From Stomorhina lunata (taxonomy: Eukaryota > Arthropoda > Insecta > Diptera > Rhiniidae), in contig OW121740.1 in the NCBI GenBank assembly GCA_933228675.1, positions 158,432,691-158,496,690 on the forward strand: 64,000 nt of DNA. Direction: 5' to 3'. Positions 47,470-58,767 of this stretch are shown piece after piece (position 1 is the stretch's first letter; each line of letters opens with the position of its first letter). The position numbers were made by a program, and so were the translations under genes. The notes under the pieces are model-generated. The model had not been told where the DNA came from, ran no database searches, and worked only from the letters and a program-made list of their open reading frames with translations.

Positions 47470-48660
47470 GAGATTTTGAAAAATTTTTTCTAAAGACAAA
47501 TTTCGATCAAAATTTGTCACTAAAAAATTTTTTTTTAATATTGATTAAAATCTGACTAAAGACAACTTTTGATCAAAATTTTTATAAAGACAACTTTTGA
47601 TCAAAATTTTTATAAAGACAAATTTTGATCAAAATTTTTTTAAGACAAATTTTTTATCAAAATTTTTTTAAAGACAAATTTTGATCAAAATTTTACTAAC
47701 GACAAATTTTGTTCAAAATTCAAAAATTTTTTTAAAAGTTTTGATAAAAATTTTACTAAAGACAAATTATGATTAGAATTTCACTAATGACAAATTTTGA
47801 TCAAAATTTTACTAAACACAAAATTGAATTAAAATTTTTTTAAAGTCAAATTTTGATCAAAATTTTTCTAAAGACAAATTTTGATCAAAGCTTTACAAAA
47901 GACAAAATTTCATCAAAATTTTACTAAAGACAAATTTTGATCAAAATTTGACTTAATACTAATTTTGATAAAAAAAAAAATTTACTAAAGACAAATTTTG
48001 ATAAAAATTTTACTTAAGACAAATTTTGATCAAAATTTTACTAAAGACAAATGTTTATGAAATTTTAACTTAATACATTTTGATAAAAATTTAACTAAAG
48101 ACAAATTTTGATCAAAATTTTACGAAAAACAAATTTTACTCAAAATTTTAGTAAAAAAAAAAATTTGATCAAAATTTTACTAAATACAAATTTCTATCAA
48201 AATTTTTCTAAAGACAAATTTTTATCAAGACACATTTTAATAAAAATTTTGATAAAAACTTTACTAAAGCCAAATTTGAATTAAAATTTTTCCAAAGACA
48301 AATTTTGATCAAAGTTTTACAAAAGAAAAATTTTGATCAAAATTTTTCTAAAGACAAAATTTGATCAAAATTTTACTAAAGACATATTTTGATCAATATT
48401 TTAATAAAGATAAATTTTGATCATAATTTTACTACAGACAAATTTTGGTGAAAAGTTTAGCAAATACAAATTTTGATCAAAAATTTACTAAAAACAAATT
48501 TTGATCAAAATTTTACTAAAGACAAATTTTGATCAAAATTTTACTAAATACAAATTTAGATCAAAAGTTTACTAAAGAAAATTTTTGATCAAAATTTTAC
48601 CAAAGACAAATTTTGATAAAAATGTTATTAAATGCAAATTTGACTTAAGACAAAATATTG
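47470..48660. repeat. 28-bp tandem array, type H (degenerate block)
   Basis: About 42 strongly diverged units of the ACAAATTTTGATCAAAATTT family in the same orientation as the main block. The palindromic core is broken in many units. It ends at the start of the 19-bp array. Confidence 0.88.
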
Positions 48661-48679
48661 TATAATTTGTAAAAAAAAA

Positions 48680-49870
48680 TTAAGTTTTTGTGTAAAAATT
48701 TATTTTCTGTGTAAAAAGTTACTTTTGTGGAAAATGTGAGTTTTTGTGTAAAATTTGTTTTTTTTTTTGGGTACAAGTAAATATTTGTGTAAAATGTGAC
48801 TTTTTGTGCAAAAAAGGACTTTTTGTGTAAAAAGTAAATTCACTAATTTTTTCTGTAAAAAGTAACTTTTTGTATAAAAAATGACTTTATGCGTAAAAAG
48901 TGACTTTTTATATAAATTAAAGTGTTTGTAAAAAAAGTTTAATGTTTTTAAAATTCAATATTTGTTGATGTTAGTTTTTTACACAAAAAGTTACTTTTTA
49001 CGGAAAAAGTTAGTTTTTACTTAAAAAGTCAACTCTTACTATATGCAAGAAGTAAACTTTTGCTCAAAAAGTTACTTTTAACTCAAAAATTCACTTCAAC
49101 TCAAAAATTCGACTTTTACTCAAAAAGTCAAAAGTCAACTGTTAAAGAAAAAGTAAACTTTTACACAAAAAGGCAACTTTCTCTTAAAAAGTCACTTTTA
49201 ACTCAAAAATTCACTTTTACTCAAAAAGCCAACTTTTACTCAAAGAGTCAATTGAAACCAAAAACCTGAAAAACTCACTTTTTACTCAAAAATTTACTTT
49301 TTACTCACAATCTCAACCTTTACTCAAAAAGTCAACTGTTACACAAAAATCAACTTTTACACAAAAAGTTAAGTTTTACTCAAAAAGTAACTATTTATTC
49401 AAAAATTCACTTCGCTTTTTATTCAACAATTCACTTTTTACACAAAAAGTCAACTTTTACTCAAAAAGTCGCTTTTCACTCCAAAATTCACTTATTACTC
49501 AAAAAGTTAACTTTTACTAAAAAAGTCAACTGTTACACATAAAGTCCGCTTTTACTAAAAAATTCACTTTACACTCAATACTTAAAATTTTACTTAAAAA
49601 GTCAACTGTAAAGTCAACATCAAAAGTCAACTTTTACACAAAAAATTAACTTTTACTCAAAAAGTCACTTTTTACTCAAAACGTAAACTTTTACTCAAAA
49701 AGTCAACCTTAACATAAAAAGTTAACTTTTAATCAAAAAGTTAACTTTTATACAAAAAGTCAACTTTTACTCAAAATGTAACTTTTTACTCAAAAATCCA
49801 CTTTTGCTCAAAGAGTCAACTTTTACTCAAAAAGTCTACTGTTATAAAAAAAGTCAACTTCTTACACAAC
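48680..49870. repeat. 19-bp tandem array, type I
   Basis: Degenerate 19-bp units. In 48690-48960 they read 'tttttgtgtaaaaagtgac'; from about 48980 the complementary sense appears, 'tcaaaaagtcaacttttac'. The array therefore reverses orientation at about 48960-48990. It is related to the 19-bp array at 51060-52584. Confidence 0.88.
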
Positions 49871-51059
49871 CATTTTTAATTAGGCACACTTGAACTACCA
49901 ATGTAGGGTGACTCCAAAAAGCCAACATTTAAAAAAAAAACGGAAGTATTTTAGCTAATTAACATAATACCCTGCCATATAGAGTCACTCTATTATTTAC
50001 TTTCGAAAAAAATGGTTTTATTGTCGATTTGGTTGTCTGTTGAAGCCTTGATGATGTTAGGGATTTTCCTTTGATATCATTATCTTATTTTCGCGTTGTC
50101 CTTTAAACAACTCAGCTTAGACTTTTCGAAAAAAAAAAACAGCAACTACGAAAAATCATGAAACAAAGATTAATTTTCTTTTATTTTATCTTGTTTTTCA
50201 TTTAAATAACATTTTTACCATCTCCTTTTTTCTGCTGCATGCATGTGACAGAGTTTTCTAAACTAAGTAACTAACAGAGTGTTATTTGTCATCAGTTACT
50301 TTTTTCTGAAGGAGATTTTTTCCCAAAGATTCTTTAAAAAAAAAGTTGGAGTTTTTTCTACTTTTGGAGATTTTTCCTAAAGATAAACATTAAAGAAGAA
50401 TCAGCTTAATTTAAGGGAGCTAAAATAAAACTTTGGGTCTACTGGTTTATAATTTTCGCTTTTTTTTTCCAGTTTCTACCGTTTTTGCGTTTTGACAAAT
50501 TACTTGCCTGGAACATTTGAAATTTTATGTATCATTCAAAAAAATAAAACTTTTTTTCTGCCCTGTTCGCTCATCTTTAATTTATTTAAATTTGTATTAA
50601 ATTCTTCGGTTTCATTTTTTATTTTTTTTTTTATTATTAACCACCAAAACTTTTAAAATTGTTATTAAATTCATGAAATTTTCATATGCTGCCTACCCAA
50701 GTAAAGTTGATTTAATTAATGAGTTTTTCTTTATTTTTAAAGCATATACTTTAGGTGTTATGTGTATATAATTTGCTAAGCATTCTTTCAGGCTTTGTTC
50801 TATTAGTGCTGCTGTTCAGCTGTTGTTTTGTTTTTTTTTTTTTTTTTTTTTTTAGTTGAAGAATTTGTCACTTGAAGCGGAAGTTTAATAGAGAAATTTA
50901 CAGTTGTTTGCTTTCATGCCTTCGAAACTAATGTTTCTCGTTAGTTGTTTTATTTTAGCCTTTTTGAAGGCATTCGCTTGTACGTGAATATAAATAAAAT
51001 TGTATATTAGAATAATAAAATAGGGAGTTCAGGGAAAATTATGTTTACATTTCTCGTTA
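49871..51059. other. Unique AT-rich noncoding sequence
   Basis: No gene is recognised. A run of about 30 T occurs at 50826-50855. It separates two 19-bp arrays. Confidence 0.6.
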
Positions 51060-52584
51060 GTGACTTTTTAATTAAAAAGTCACTTTTTACTTAAAACTTA
51101 TTAAGTAAAAAGTCATTTTTTATGTAAAAACCACTTTTTAAGTTAAAAGTAACTTTTTGAGTAAAATGTCATCTTTTAAGTAAAGATTCAGTTTTTAGGT
51201 AAAAATACACTTTTTAAGTAAAAAGTTACCTTTTAAGTAAAAAGTTACTTTTTAAAAAAGTGACTTTTTACTTAAAAAGTCACCTTTTACTTAAAAAGTC
51301 ACCTTTTACTTAAAAAGTCACTTTTTGCTTAAAAAGTCACTTTTTACTTAAAAAGTCACTTTTTACTTAAAAATTCACGTTTTACTTAAAAAGTCACCTA
51401 AAAAGATAATCTTTACTTAAAAAGTAACATTTTACCTAAAGTCAGTTTTTACTTAAAAAAGTCAGTTTTTACTTAAAAAGTCACTTTTTACTTAAAAAGT
51501 CACTTTTTACTTAAAAAGTCACTTTATACTTCAAAAGTCACTTTTACTTAAAAAGTCACTTTTACTTAAAAAGTCACTTCTTACTTAAAAAGTCACTTTT
51601 TACTTAAAAAGTAATTTTTAACTTAAAAAGTCTCTTTTTACTTGAAAAGTTTATTTTTACTTAAAAAAGTGACTTTTTACTTAAAAAATCACTTTTCACT
51701 TAAAAAATCACTTTTCACTTAAAAAGTCACTTTTACTCAAAAATTCTAGTTTTTCTTAAAAAGTCATCTAAAAAGTTAATCTTTACTTAAAAAGTGACAT
51801 TTTACTTAAAAAGTCAGTTTTTACATAAAAAAGTCAGTTTTTACTTAAAAATAAATTTTAAAAGTAATTTTTAACTTAAAAACTCACTTTTTACTTGAAA
51901 AGTTAATTTTTACTTGAAAAGTTAATTTTTACTTAAAAAAGTCACTTTTCACTTAAAAAGTCACCTTTTACTTAAAAAGTCACTTTTTACTTAAAAAAGT
52001 CAGATTTTACTTAAAAAGTCACTTTTTACTTAAAAAGTCACTTTTTACTAAAAAAGTCACTTTTTACTTAAAAAGTCACTTTTTATTTAAAAAGTCACCT
52101 TTTACTTAAAAACTCCCTTTTACTTAAAAAATCACTTTTACTTAAAAAGTCACTTTTTACTTAAAAAGTCACTTTTTACTTAAAAAGTCACTTTTTACTT
52201 AAAAATACACGTTTTACTTAAAAAGTCACCTAAAAAGTTAATCTTTACTTAAAAAGTGTCATTTTATTTAAAAAGTAACTTTTTACATAAAAAAGTAACT
52301 TTTTACTAAAAAAGTCACTTTTTACTAAAAAAGTCACTTTGTACTTAAAAAGTAACTTTTTACTTAAAAACTCACGTTTTACTTAAAAAGTCACCTATAA
52401 AGTTAATTTTTACTTAAAAAATGACATATTACCTAAAATGTCACTTTTTACTTAAAAAAGTCAGTTTTTACTTAAAAAGTCACTTTAAGTATAAAGTCAC
52501 TTTTTACTTCAAAAGTCACTTTTTACTTCAAAAGTCACTTTTTACTTCAAAAGTCACTTTTTACTTAAAAAGTCAGTTTTTAAG
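51060..52584. repeat. 19-bp tandem array, type J
   Basis: About 80 units, consensus TTAAAAAGTCACTTTTTAC. Each unit is a palindrome around one central base (AAAAAGT-C-ACTTTTT). Larger blocks recur, for example 'aagtcacctaaaaag' followed by 'taatctttacttaaaaagt' near 51392, 51765 and 52225. The array is interrupted on the right by the MITE at 52588 and resumes briefly at 53110-53155. Confidence 0.94.
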
Positions 52585-52587
52585 TAT

Positions 52588-53107
52588 GAAACACAATTGG
52601 AACGAACGACAAATTTTTCGGAACGAATATTCGTCGTTAGAAATAGAACATATGGGCTTATATGTGTGTGCGCACAATTGATGCGTAATTCGTCGTGCGT
52701 ATCGAATGATGCGATAGGTTTATTTCTATTTCATACGCAGACGAACAACAACTAAACTGGATTAGAGTGGCTGTATTTCTATTTCTGTTGTAAAATATTA
52801 GAAATTATATGTGTTCCTGTTAAATATGGTCACCTTATAAAATGTAAACAAAAAATATTTATTTCAAATAAAATTATTTAAATGTAATAATCTTGTGTAA
52901 TTATAAAAAATTAAAATAAAAAAAAATGGAAATGTTGTGAGTGCGCGATATGTCCGAAAGTGTATGTAATTTGTGCAAATAAAAAATCAAAAAAAAATAA
53001 AATGGCGTCAACAACGTTTATTCGTCCCAAATGTATTCAATGGACGAATTTTTAAATCCGAATTCGTCGTGCTGGACGAAATTAGTCATTCGTCCCAATT
53101 GTGTTTC
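52588..53107. mobile_element. MITE-like element with 29-bp TIRs (520 bp)
   Basis: The left end reads GAAACACAATTGGAACGAA and the complement of the right end reads GAAACACAATTGGGACGAA; the match extends over about 29 bases with three differences. The interior has repeated 'attcgtcgt' and 'ggacgaa' motifs and no transposase ORF. It sits inside the 19-bp array, giving clean flanks, but no convincing target-site duplication is visible (flanks 'agtat' and 'tacct'; TA is possible). Confidence 0.8.
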
Positions 53108-53199
53108 TACCTTTACTTGAAAAGTCACCTTAAAAAGTCACTTTCCACTTAAAAGCTTTATATATGGAAATATAAATAATTTTAGATTTGTTTTAATAA

Positions 53200-53520
53200 T
53201 TTTCCAAAAATTCTATTTTTACCCAAAATTGGGTGTCGTCACTTTTTTTTCTCTATTGGAGGCTTTTTTAAAGAAATATTAACGGTTCTACATTTTTTTC
53301 ACCAAAAATTCGACTTTTACTCAAAATAAGGTATGATCACAAATGAAGAAAAGAAAATATTAACGATTTTTTGGAATTTGCTTTAAAAATTCGATTTTCA
53401 CTAAGAATTTGATGTAATCAGAAGTTTTTAAGATTTTTATACAGAATTAGGTGTTATCACAAATGAAAATCCTTTATTAATTGTGGGCTTATTTGAGGAA
53501 ATATAAACGATTTTTTACAA
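53200..53520 (-). repeat. ~115-bp degenerate repeat, inverted block
   Basis: On the minus strand this reads about two to three units with the landmarks 'cgttaatatttct', 'aagcctccaatagag', 'tgatcatacc' and 'gagtaaaagtcgaattttt', in the same order as the block at 56130-58110 on the plus strand. Confidence 0.65.
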
Positions 53521-55447
53521 AAAGCAGTGAATAAAAAAATCTTATTTCTTCATACACTAATTAATTTTGACTTTAACAACTTTCTTATTTTTCACATGGA
53601 ACACCCTAACATGTTGTTTTCCTCTAACAAATAATAAAAAAACGCTTCTTTTTGCGGCCTATAATAAGGCTGCCTTGCCTGGCAGCCAGGCTGTCTGGCT
53701 GTACTCATTAAATAGTAAAAGTATACAAAAAGAGAAAGTCTCTAAAGTAACGAACATTGACTGTTATTGCTAAAAAGAAAAAAAAATAGAACGGAAATAT
53801 GAAAACATATCTTTAAATCGTACAGATTTTATTTGCAGATAAAATCCGAAATTTAAATACTGCGCTTTTAGGAAATAGATATAAACTTTTAAAACATCAA
53901 ATAATAGAATTTCCAAGAATTTGAAATACTTAGCCCTACATTATGCTTTAATTATATAATTTAAAAGGCAGCCTTGAGGTATGCTATATATTTTGATTTA
54001 ATTATGTTAAGAATATTTTAGGATTTATTCGGTTTAAATGATTTTCTTTTTTAATTGGTGTTTTGTTTTGATTTGAATATTTCGTGTTTAATGTATTCAT
54101 TAAAGGCTAAAACAAATGGAAAATTTTGTGAAATCCTTTTAGATATGCTAAATTTGTTTACATTAAAATGATTTAATTAGCAGCATTAAGTGTAAACTGA
54201 TACATATGTTTTATTAAACAGAAATGTTTTGCCTACACTGGATTTTTTATGATATATAATTTCTTAGATGTTCAAATTTTCAATTAAATATAAAATCAAG
54301 TATTACAAAGTTTAAAGCCTCGCATAGATTATTTCAGTTATTTGCATACTTTTTTAATTCTATTGATAAAATGAAATTTAATAACAAATATCAATATTTA
54401 AGTGTTAATAATAAAAAATTTTTTAAATAACTCACAAATTTCTTTTAGTACTCTTTCTATTAATCCCAATTATTATTTACTGATTTTTCATTAACTTTGT
54501 TTATTAGTTATACATTCTAACATTAATTTAACAATTTCCTATACAAACAGAATTTTTAATTAATTATTTTAAATATTTCATTATAAACAAAGTAAATTAA
54601 CATTATTTCATATTAATTATTTAATTATACCGCTGTGAGCATCCTAAAAGTATGCCACAACAAAGTTTGTGTTTTCAAATTTGTGTGCTCGCACAAACGT
54701 TAGAATTTGCCAAAAATATTTATTACATTTTAAATAACCACAAAATAATTGAAAATTAATTTAAAATATAAATAAAATATTTAGAACTTCATTAAAAGTT
54801 TTGTTTTTTTAATTCTATTACACATATTTTTAGGTTTTTCTGCGAATTAAATTAATTTTTCAAACTTTTTTTTTATTATCTACTTTCAGGTGAGTTATAT
54901 ATCAAGATTAAATGAATAGCGGTCAAATGAGGTAAATACTGAGAATTGAGGTATGCTGTAGATTGTAAATTGAATGCAAAATATTTTGTATATTAGGGTA
55001 CTAAGAATAAGCTTAATTTATTTATATCTTTTTATATCTGCAGGTTACCTCATTAATTTCTGCTAATTAAAATTTATTTAACTTAATTAAAGTTATGCTA
55101 AAAATACAAGTTAATCTTAATTAATTGACACCATAAAGTATGCAATTAAAATTAATTTTTACCCACTCCCGATGTTATAAGAAAAGTATGCAATACTTTA
55201 AAATTTTTTATCAAAAAAAGTCTTACAGAAACGAAAATTTAAAATTTTGATAAATTTGTAGAAAATACTATTTTAATATTAAAATTTGCCACAGTTAAGT
55301 TTTATATAACTCTTAGTCATTGTATGAATTTTTCCAAAGTTCTCAAAAAAATAATTTCATTATCATATTTTTAGTGTTTCATCTTAGATTTATAATTCTT
55401 AGAATAAACAAATAGTTTTGTTCTAAGGCAATGTAATATAAAACAAG
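53521..55447. other. Unique AT-rich sequence with Su(Hw)-like sites
   Basis: No gene is recognised. A small dyad GCCTGGC-A-GCCAGGC lies near 53676-53690 within a short GC-rich patch. Five Su(Hw)-like sites lie at 53972, 54643, 54944, 55131 and 55179. Confidence 0.55.
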
Positions 55448-56007
55448 TAAGGAAGTGCTATAGTCGGTCAAGCCCAACCGTACGATACTCTTCACCACTA
55501 AGGTCAAAGGTGTCCTTTTTCCTGTATGAAGACAAATATTTGCTAAATTTTGCCATCATACAAACATTTTCTCAAAACTTATATATTTAAGCTGTTTCCG
55601 TCATTTGGACTTATATGAGAGCTAGGGTCTTATGTGTACCGATTATCTAGAAATTTGCCAAATTGATTACAGTTTTTACAAAAATTATGTTTATGTTTGC
55701 ATATTTGTGGCCAAAATATCAATTCCGGGAAGTGGGACCTATTTGAGGTACCATAAATAATGGACCGATTTTGATGAATTTCAATAGCCAGGGTCCCACT
55801 AACAAAAAAATTATCTATGCCAAATGGTTCACACGAAGGTCCAGCCAGCCGTCAAGACGGACGGACTGACATCGTTAAATTGACTCAGAAAGTGATTCTA
55901 AACCTATTGGTATACTAAATAATCTATGTCAAATATTTCTATGCGTTACATACATCAGCACAAACTTATAATACCCTTTTCATCTATGGTGGTGAAGGGT
56001 ATAAAAA
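55448..56007 (+). mobile_element. Dispersed non-autonomous repeat, copy B
   Basis: It begins 'gaagtgctatagtcggtc' and ends 'tggtggtgaagggtataaaa'. An internal inverted pair, ATACTCTTCACCAC at the left and the complement ATACCCTTCACCAC at the right, marks probable ends. It contains 'agacggacggactgacat' and 'tctatgcgttacatacatc', also present in copy A (4119-4853, minus strand). There is no ORF. Confidence 0.65.
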
Positions 56008-56129
56008 TTAAACTGAAAAATATTGTAATTCCGTTGAAGCATTGTTTTGATGTTTTTGGAAACATTATAATTCACATTTAGTCTGTTTTGGAACTTACAT
56101 AATATGCCTAGAACTTACTACCTAACAAT

Positions 56130-58110
56130 CATTTTGTTTGAAAATTTAAAAAATATAATATCGTTAATATTTTCTTAAATAAGCCTCCAGTTGAGAAAAT
56201 AAGCTTTATTTGTCATTACACCTAATTTTTAATAAAAATCGAATTTTTTTATAAAAAATTTCGACAAAACCCCTAATATCTCAAAACACGAATTTTCGAC
56301 TTAAGCCATTATTATTTATTGACACAGATATAATTCTTACATAATTCTAAGTAAACATTGATTTTTTTTTAGAAAAATATTCAAAAATATGAAATTTATA
56401 ATATTTTCTTAAATAAGACTCTAACTGAGAAAAAAAGCTTTATATATGATCACATCTTATTCTGAGTAAAAATCGAATTTTAAATGGAAAAATAATATGA
56501 AATCGTTCATTTTTAAATCAATTTTTTCTGATATAATTTTTATTTCTGATATAAATATTTTTTTAGATAATTTTAGGTTAGTTCCCCAAAAAAGAAAAAT
56601 TTGGACTCTAATCCTTTTGGCTGATATCTTATCTTTAATTTGGTTTACATTTTTTTTTTTTTTTGAGGAAATTAGCAAAATTATCTCAAAAATATATCTT
56701 AAATCGATCGATTTGAAAACGTTCGGTTTCCATCACAAAGCGGTATAATTCGTACTTATTCTATTTTGGAACTTGTATATAACTCAAGGTTTTCGATCTG
56801 TCCAGTTTTAGGGATATCACTCCTGGCAAAGATGGTGGCGTAACCAACCATTTTTGGTCAAAAATCTTTTAAAATATAAAATCGTTTATATTTTTTCAAA
56901 AAGCCTTCAATTGAGATAACATAAATTTTTTGTGATCTCAGTAAAAATCGAAATTTTGGTGAAAAATCTTAAAAATATTATATAGTTAAAAATTCCTTAA
57001 ACAAGCGTCCTATTGAGAAAAGGAGCTTTATGTGTGATCACATCTAATTTGTAAGTAAAAATTTAATTTTTGGTGAAAAATTGTAAGAAATATAGAAGCG
57101 TGGATTTTTTCTTAAAATAAGGCTTAAATAAATCAAAAGTCGAAGTTTTGGTAAATTATTTAAAAAAAAATATAAAATCGTTGATTTTGCTTTAAATAAG
57201 GCTTTAATAGAGAAAATAAGCACTATTTGTGATCACTTCTAATTCTGAGTAAATTTTCGAGTTTTTGGTGATAAATATTAAAAAATATAAAATCGTTAAT
57301 ATTTTTGTAAAAAAGCCTGTATTGAAGAAAAGAAGTATCATATGTCATCAAGAATAATTTTGAGTAAAAATCGAATTTTTAGTGAGAAATATTAAGAAAT
57401 ATAAAATGATTAATATATCACTAAAAAAAACTACAACTGAAAAAGGGAGCTTTATTTGTGATCACACCTTATTCTGAGTAAAAATAGAATATTTTTTAAA
57501 AAGTTTCCAATTCAGAAAATGAGCTTCATTTGTGTTCACACTTAATCCTGAGTAAAAATCTAGCTTTTGGAATAATCTTCAAAAAAAAATTAATTATTAT
57601 TTCCTTGAGAAAAGCTTACAATTCACAAAAAAATCGAATTTTTGGTAAAAAAAAAATATTTTTTAACTCGTTAAAACAAGCCTCCAATTGAGAAAAGGAG
57701 CTTCATTTGTGATCCCACCTTTTTCTGAGTAAAAATCGAACTTGTGATAAAAAGTCTAAAAAATATATAATCGGTAATATTTCTTAAAATAAGGCTCCAA
57801 TTGAGAAAAGAAGTTTAATTTCTGATCGCACCAAATATCGAGTTAAAATTCAATTTTTCATAAAAAATTTTGCTAAATGAAAAAATATTTGATATATCTT
57901 TACAAAAATCTTCAATGGGAAGGAGCTTTAGTTGTGATCATCATAGGAAAAATCGATTTCTTTGTGATGTCTTTAAAAACATAAAATCGTTAATATTTAC
58001 TTAAATAAGTCTCCTAATGCAAAAAAAAATAGCTTCTAAATAAAAATAAAATTTTTGGTGAAAAGTATAAAAAAAATCGTTCCTTTTTAATCAAAACAAA
58101 TTTTTATTAA
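56130..58110 (+). repeat. ~115-bp degenerate tandem repeat
   Basis: Diverged units with the ordered landmarks 'aaatcgttaatattt', 'ttaaataagcctccaa', 'ttgagaaaaggagctt', 'tttgtgatcacacc' and 'tgagtaaaaatcgaa'. The TGATCAC landmark recurs near 57229, 57349, 57455, 57529, 57707, 57819 and 57930, so spacing is about 110-120 bp apart from deletions and a larger gap. It is old compared with the short-unit arrays. ORFs inside are artefacts. Confidence 0.75.
56702..56747 (+). repeat. Half copy of the 71-bp palindrome
   Basis: 'aatcgatcgatttgaaaacg' then 'ttcggtttccatcac' matches the central and right part of the palindrome at 46261-46331 with few changes. The left arm is missing. Confidence 0.7.
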
Positions 58111-58463
58111 GAAATCTTGAACATATAAAATCGTTATTATGTCAGTGCTAGAGCAATACACTTAAGTAAGATTTCCATACAAAAGTTTTTGATATCCTAT
58201 TATTCTTGAAAACCTTCTCATAAAGGCTATGGGAAGAAGAAAGGCTCTTAGGCTTGGGCTGAAGTTTGCAACGCATCGAAGTTCATATAAAGATTGTAAT
58301 CAAAGTCCGGATCATATTTTTCAATGAAATTCGAGACAAATTTTTTTCACACTAGAACAGTCGCTATTGAATCTTGTCGAAATCATTACATTATTTTGGT
58401 TAACTATAAAAGTACTGCTTTCCAGGAACCTATGCTTTAGCCCTTAAATCCACATATCTAAAG

Positions 58464-58767
58464 AAAAATTATCGCATTCGATATCCAGCGAAATGTAAGA
58501 TATTTCAGAACATTTGTGTAGCATACTTTTAGGATAATCTAAATAATATATATAACATTCTAACTTATTTGTCAAAAGTTAGTAAAACGATAGTAAGCGA
58601 ATTTTCTTTAAACTAAATATTTTGAAAAACAATCGGATATTTTTACATATCAAAGTTTATTAAACTTTTTTCAGAATAAATTATTTTCAAAATCCCTAAG
58701 GTATGTTACACAAAATTTTGCTTAAAAGTCTGAGTTTTCTATCGATATCGATTGCGGCAATTTGGCC
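58464..58767. mobile_element. Short TIR element (MITE-like), copy 2
   Basis: About 304 bp with imperfect 29-bp inverted ends (left 58466-58494, right 58739-58767; both contain CGATATC). It shares internal landmarks with copy 1 (2209-2370) but is longer, with an extra ~140 bp in the middle. It carries a perfect Su(Hw)-like site (58517-58533, minus) and a second one (58695-58710). Confidence 0.55.

Noticed and set aside
52421..52681. 86-codon ORF across the array and MITE boundary
   Set aside because: It joins 19-bp array translation to MITE sequence by chance.
53567..53773. 68-codon ORF with a partly protein-like C-terminus
   Set aside because: No domain, start context or splice structure supports it.
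56457..56748. ORFs on both strands near 56.5 kb
   Set aside because: They fall in the ~115-bp degenerate repeat and the half palindrome and have Ile/Phe/Lys-rich composition.
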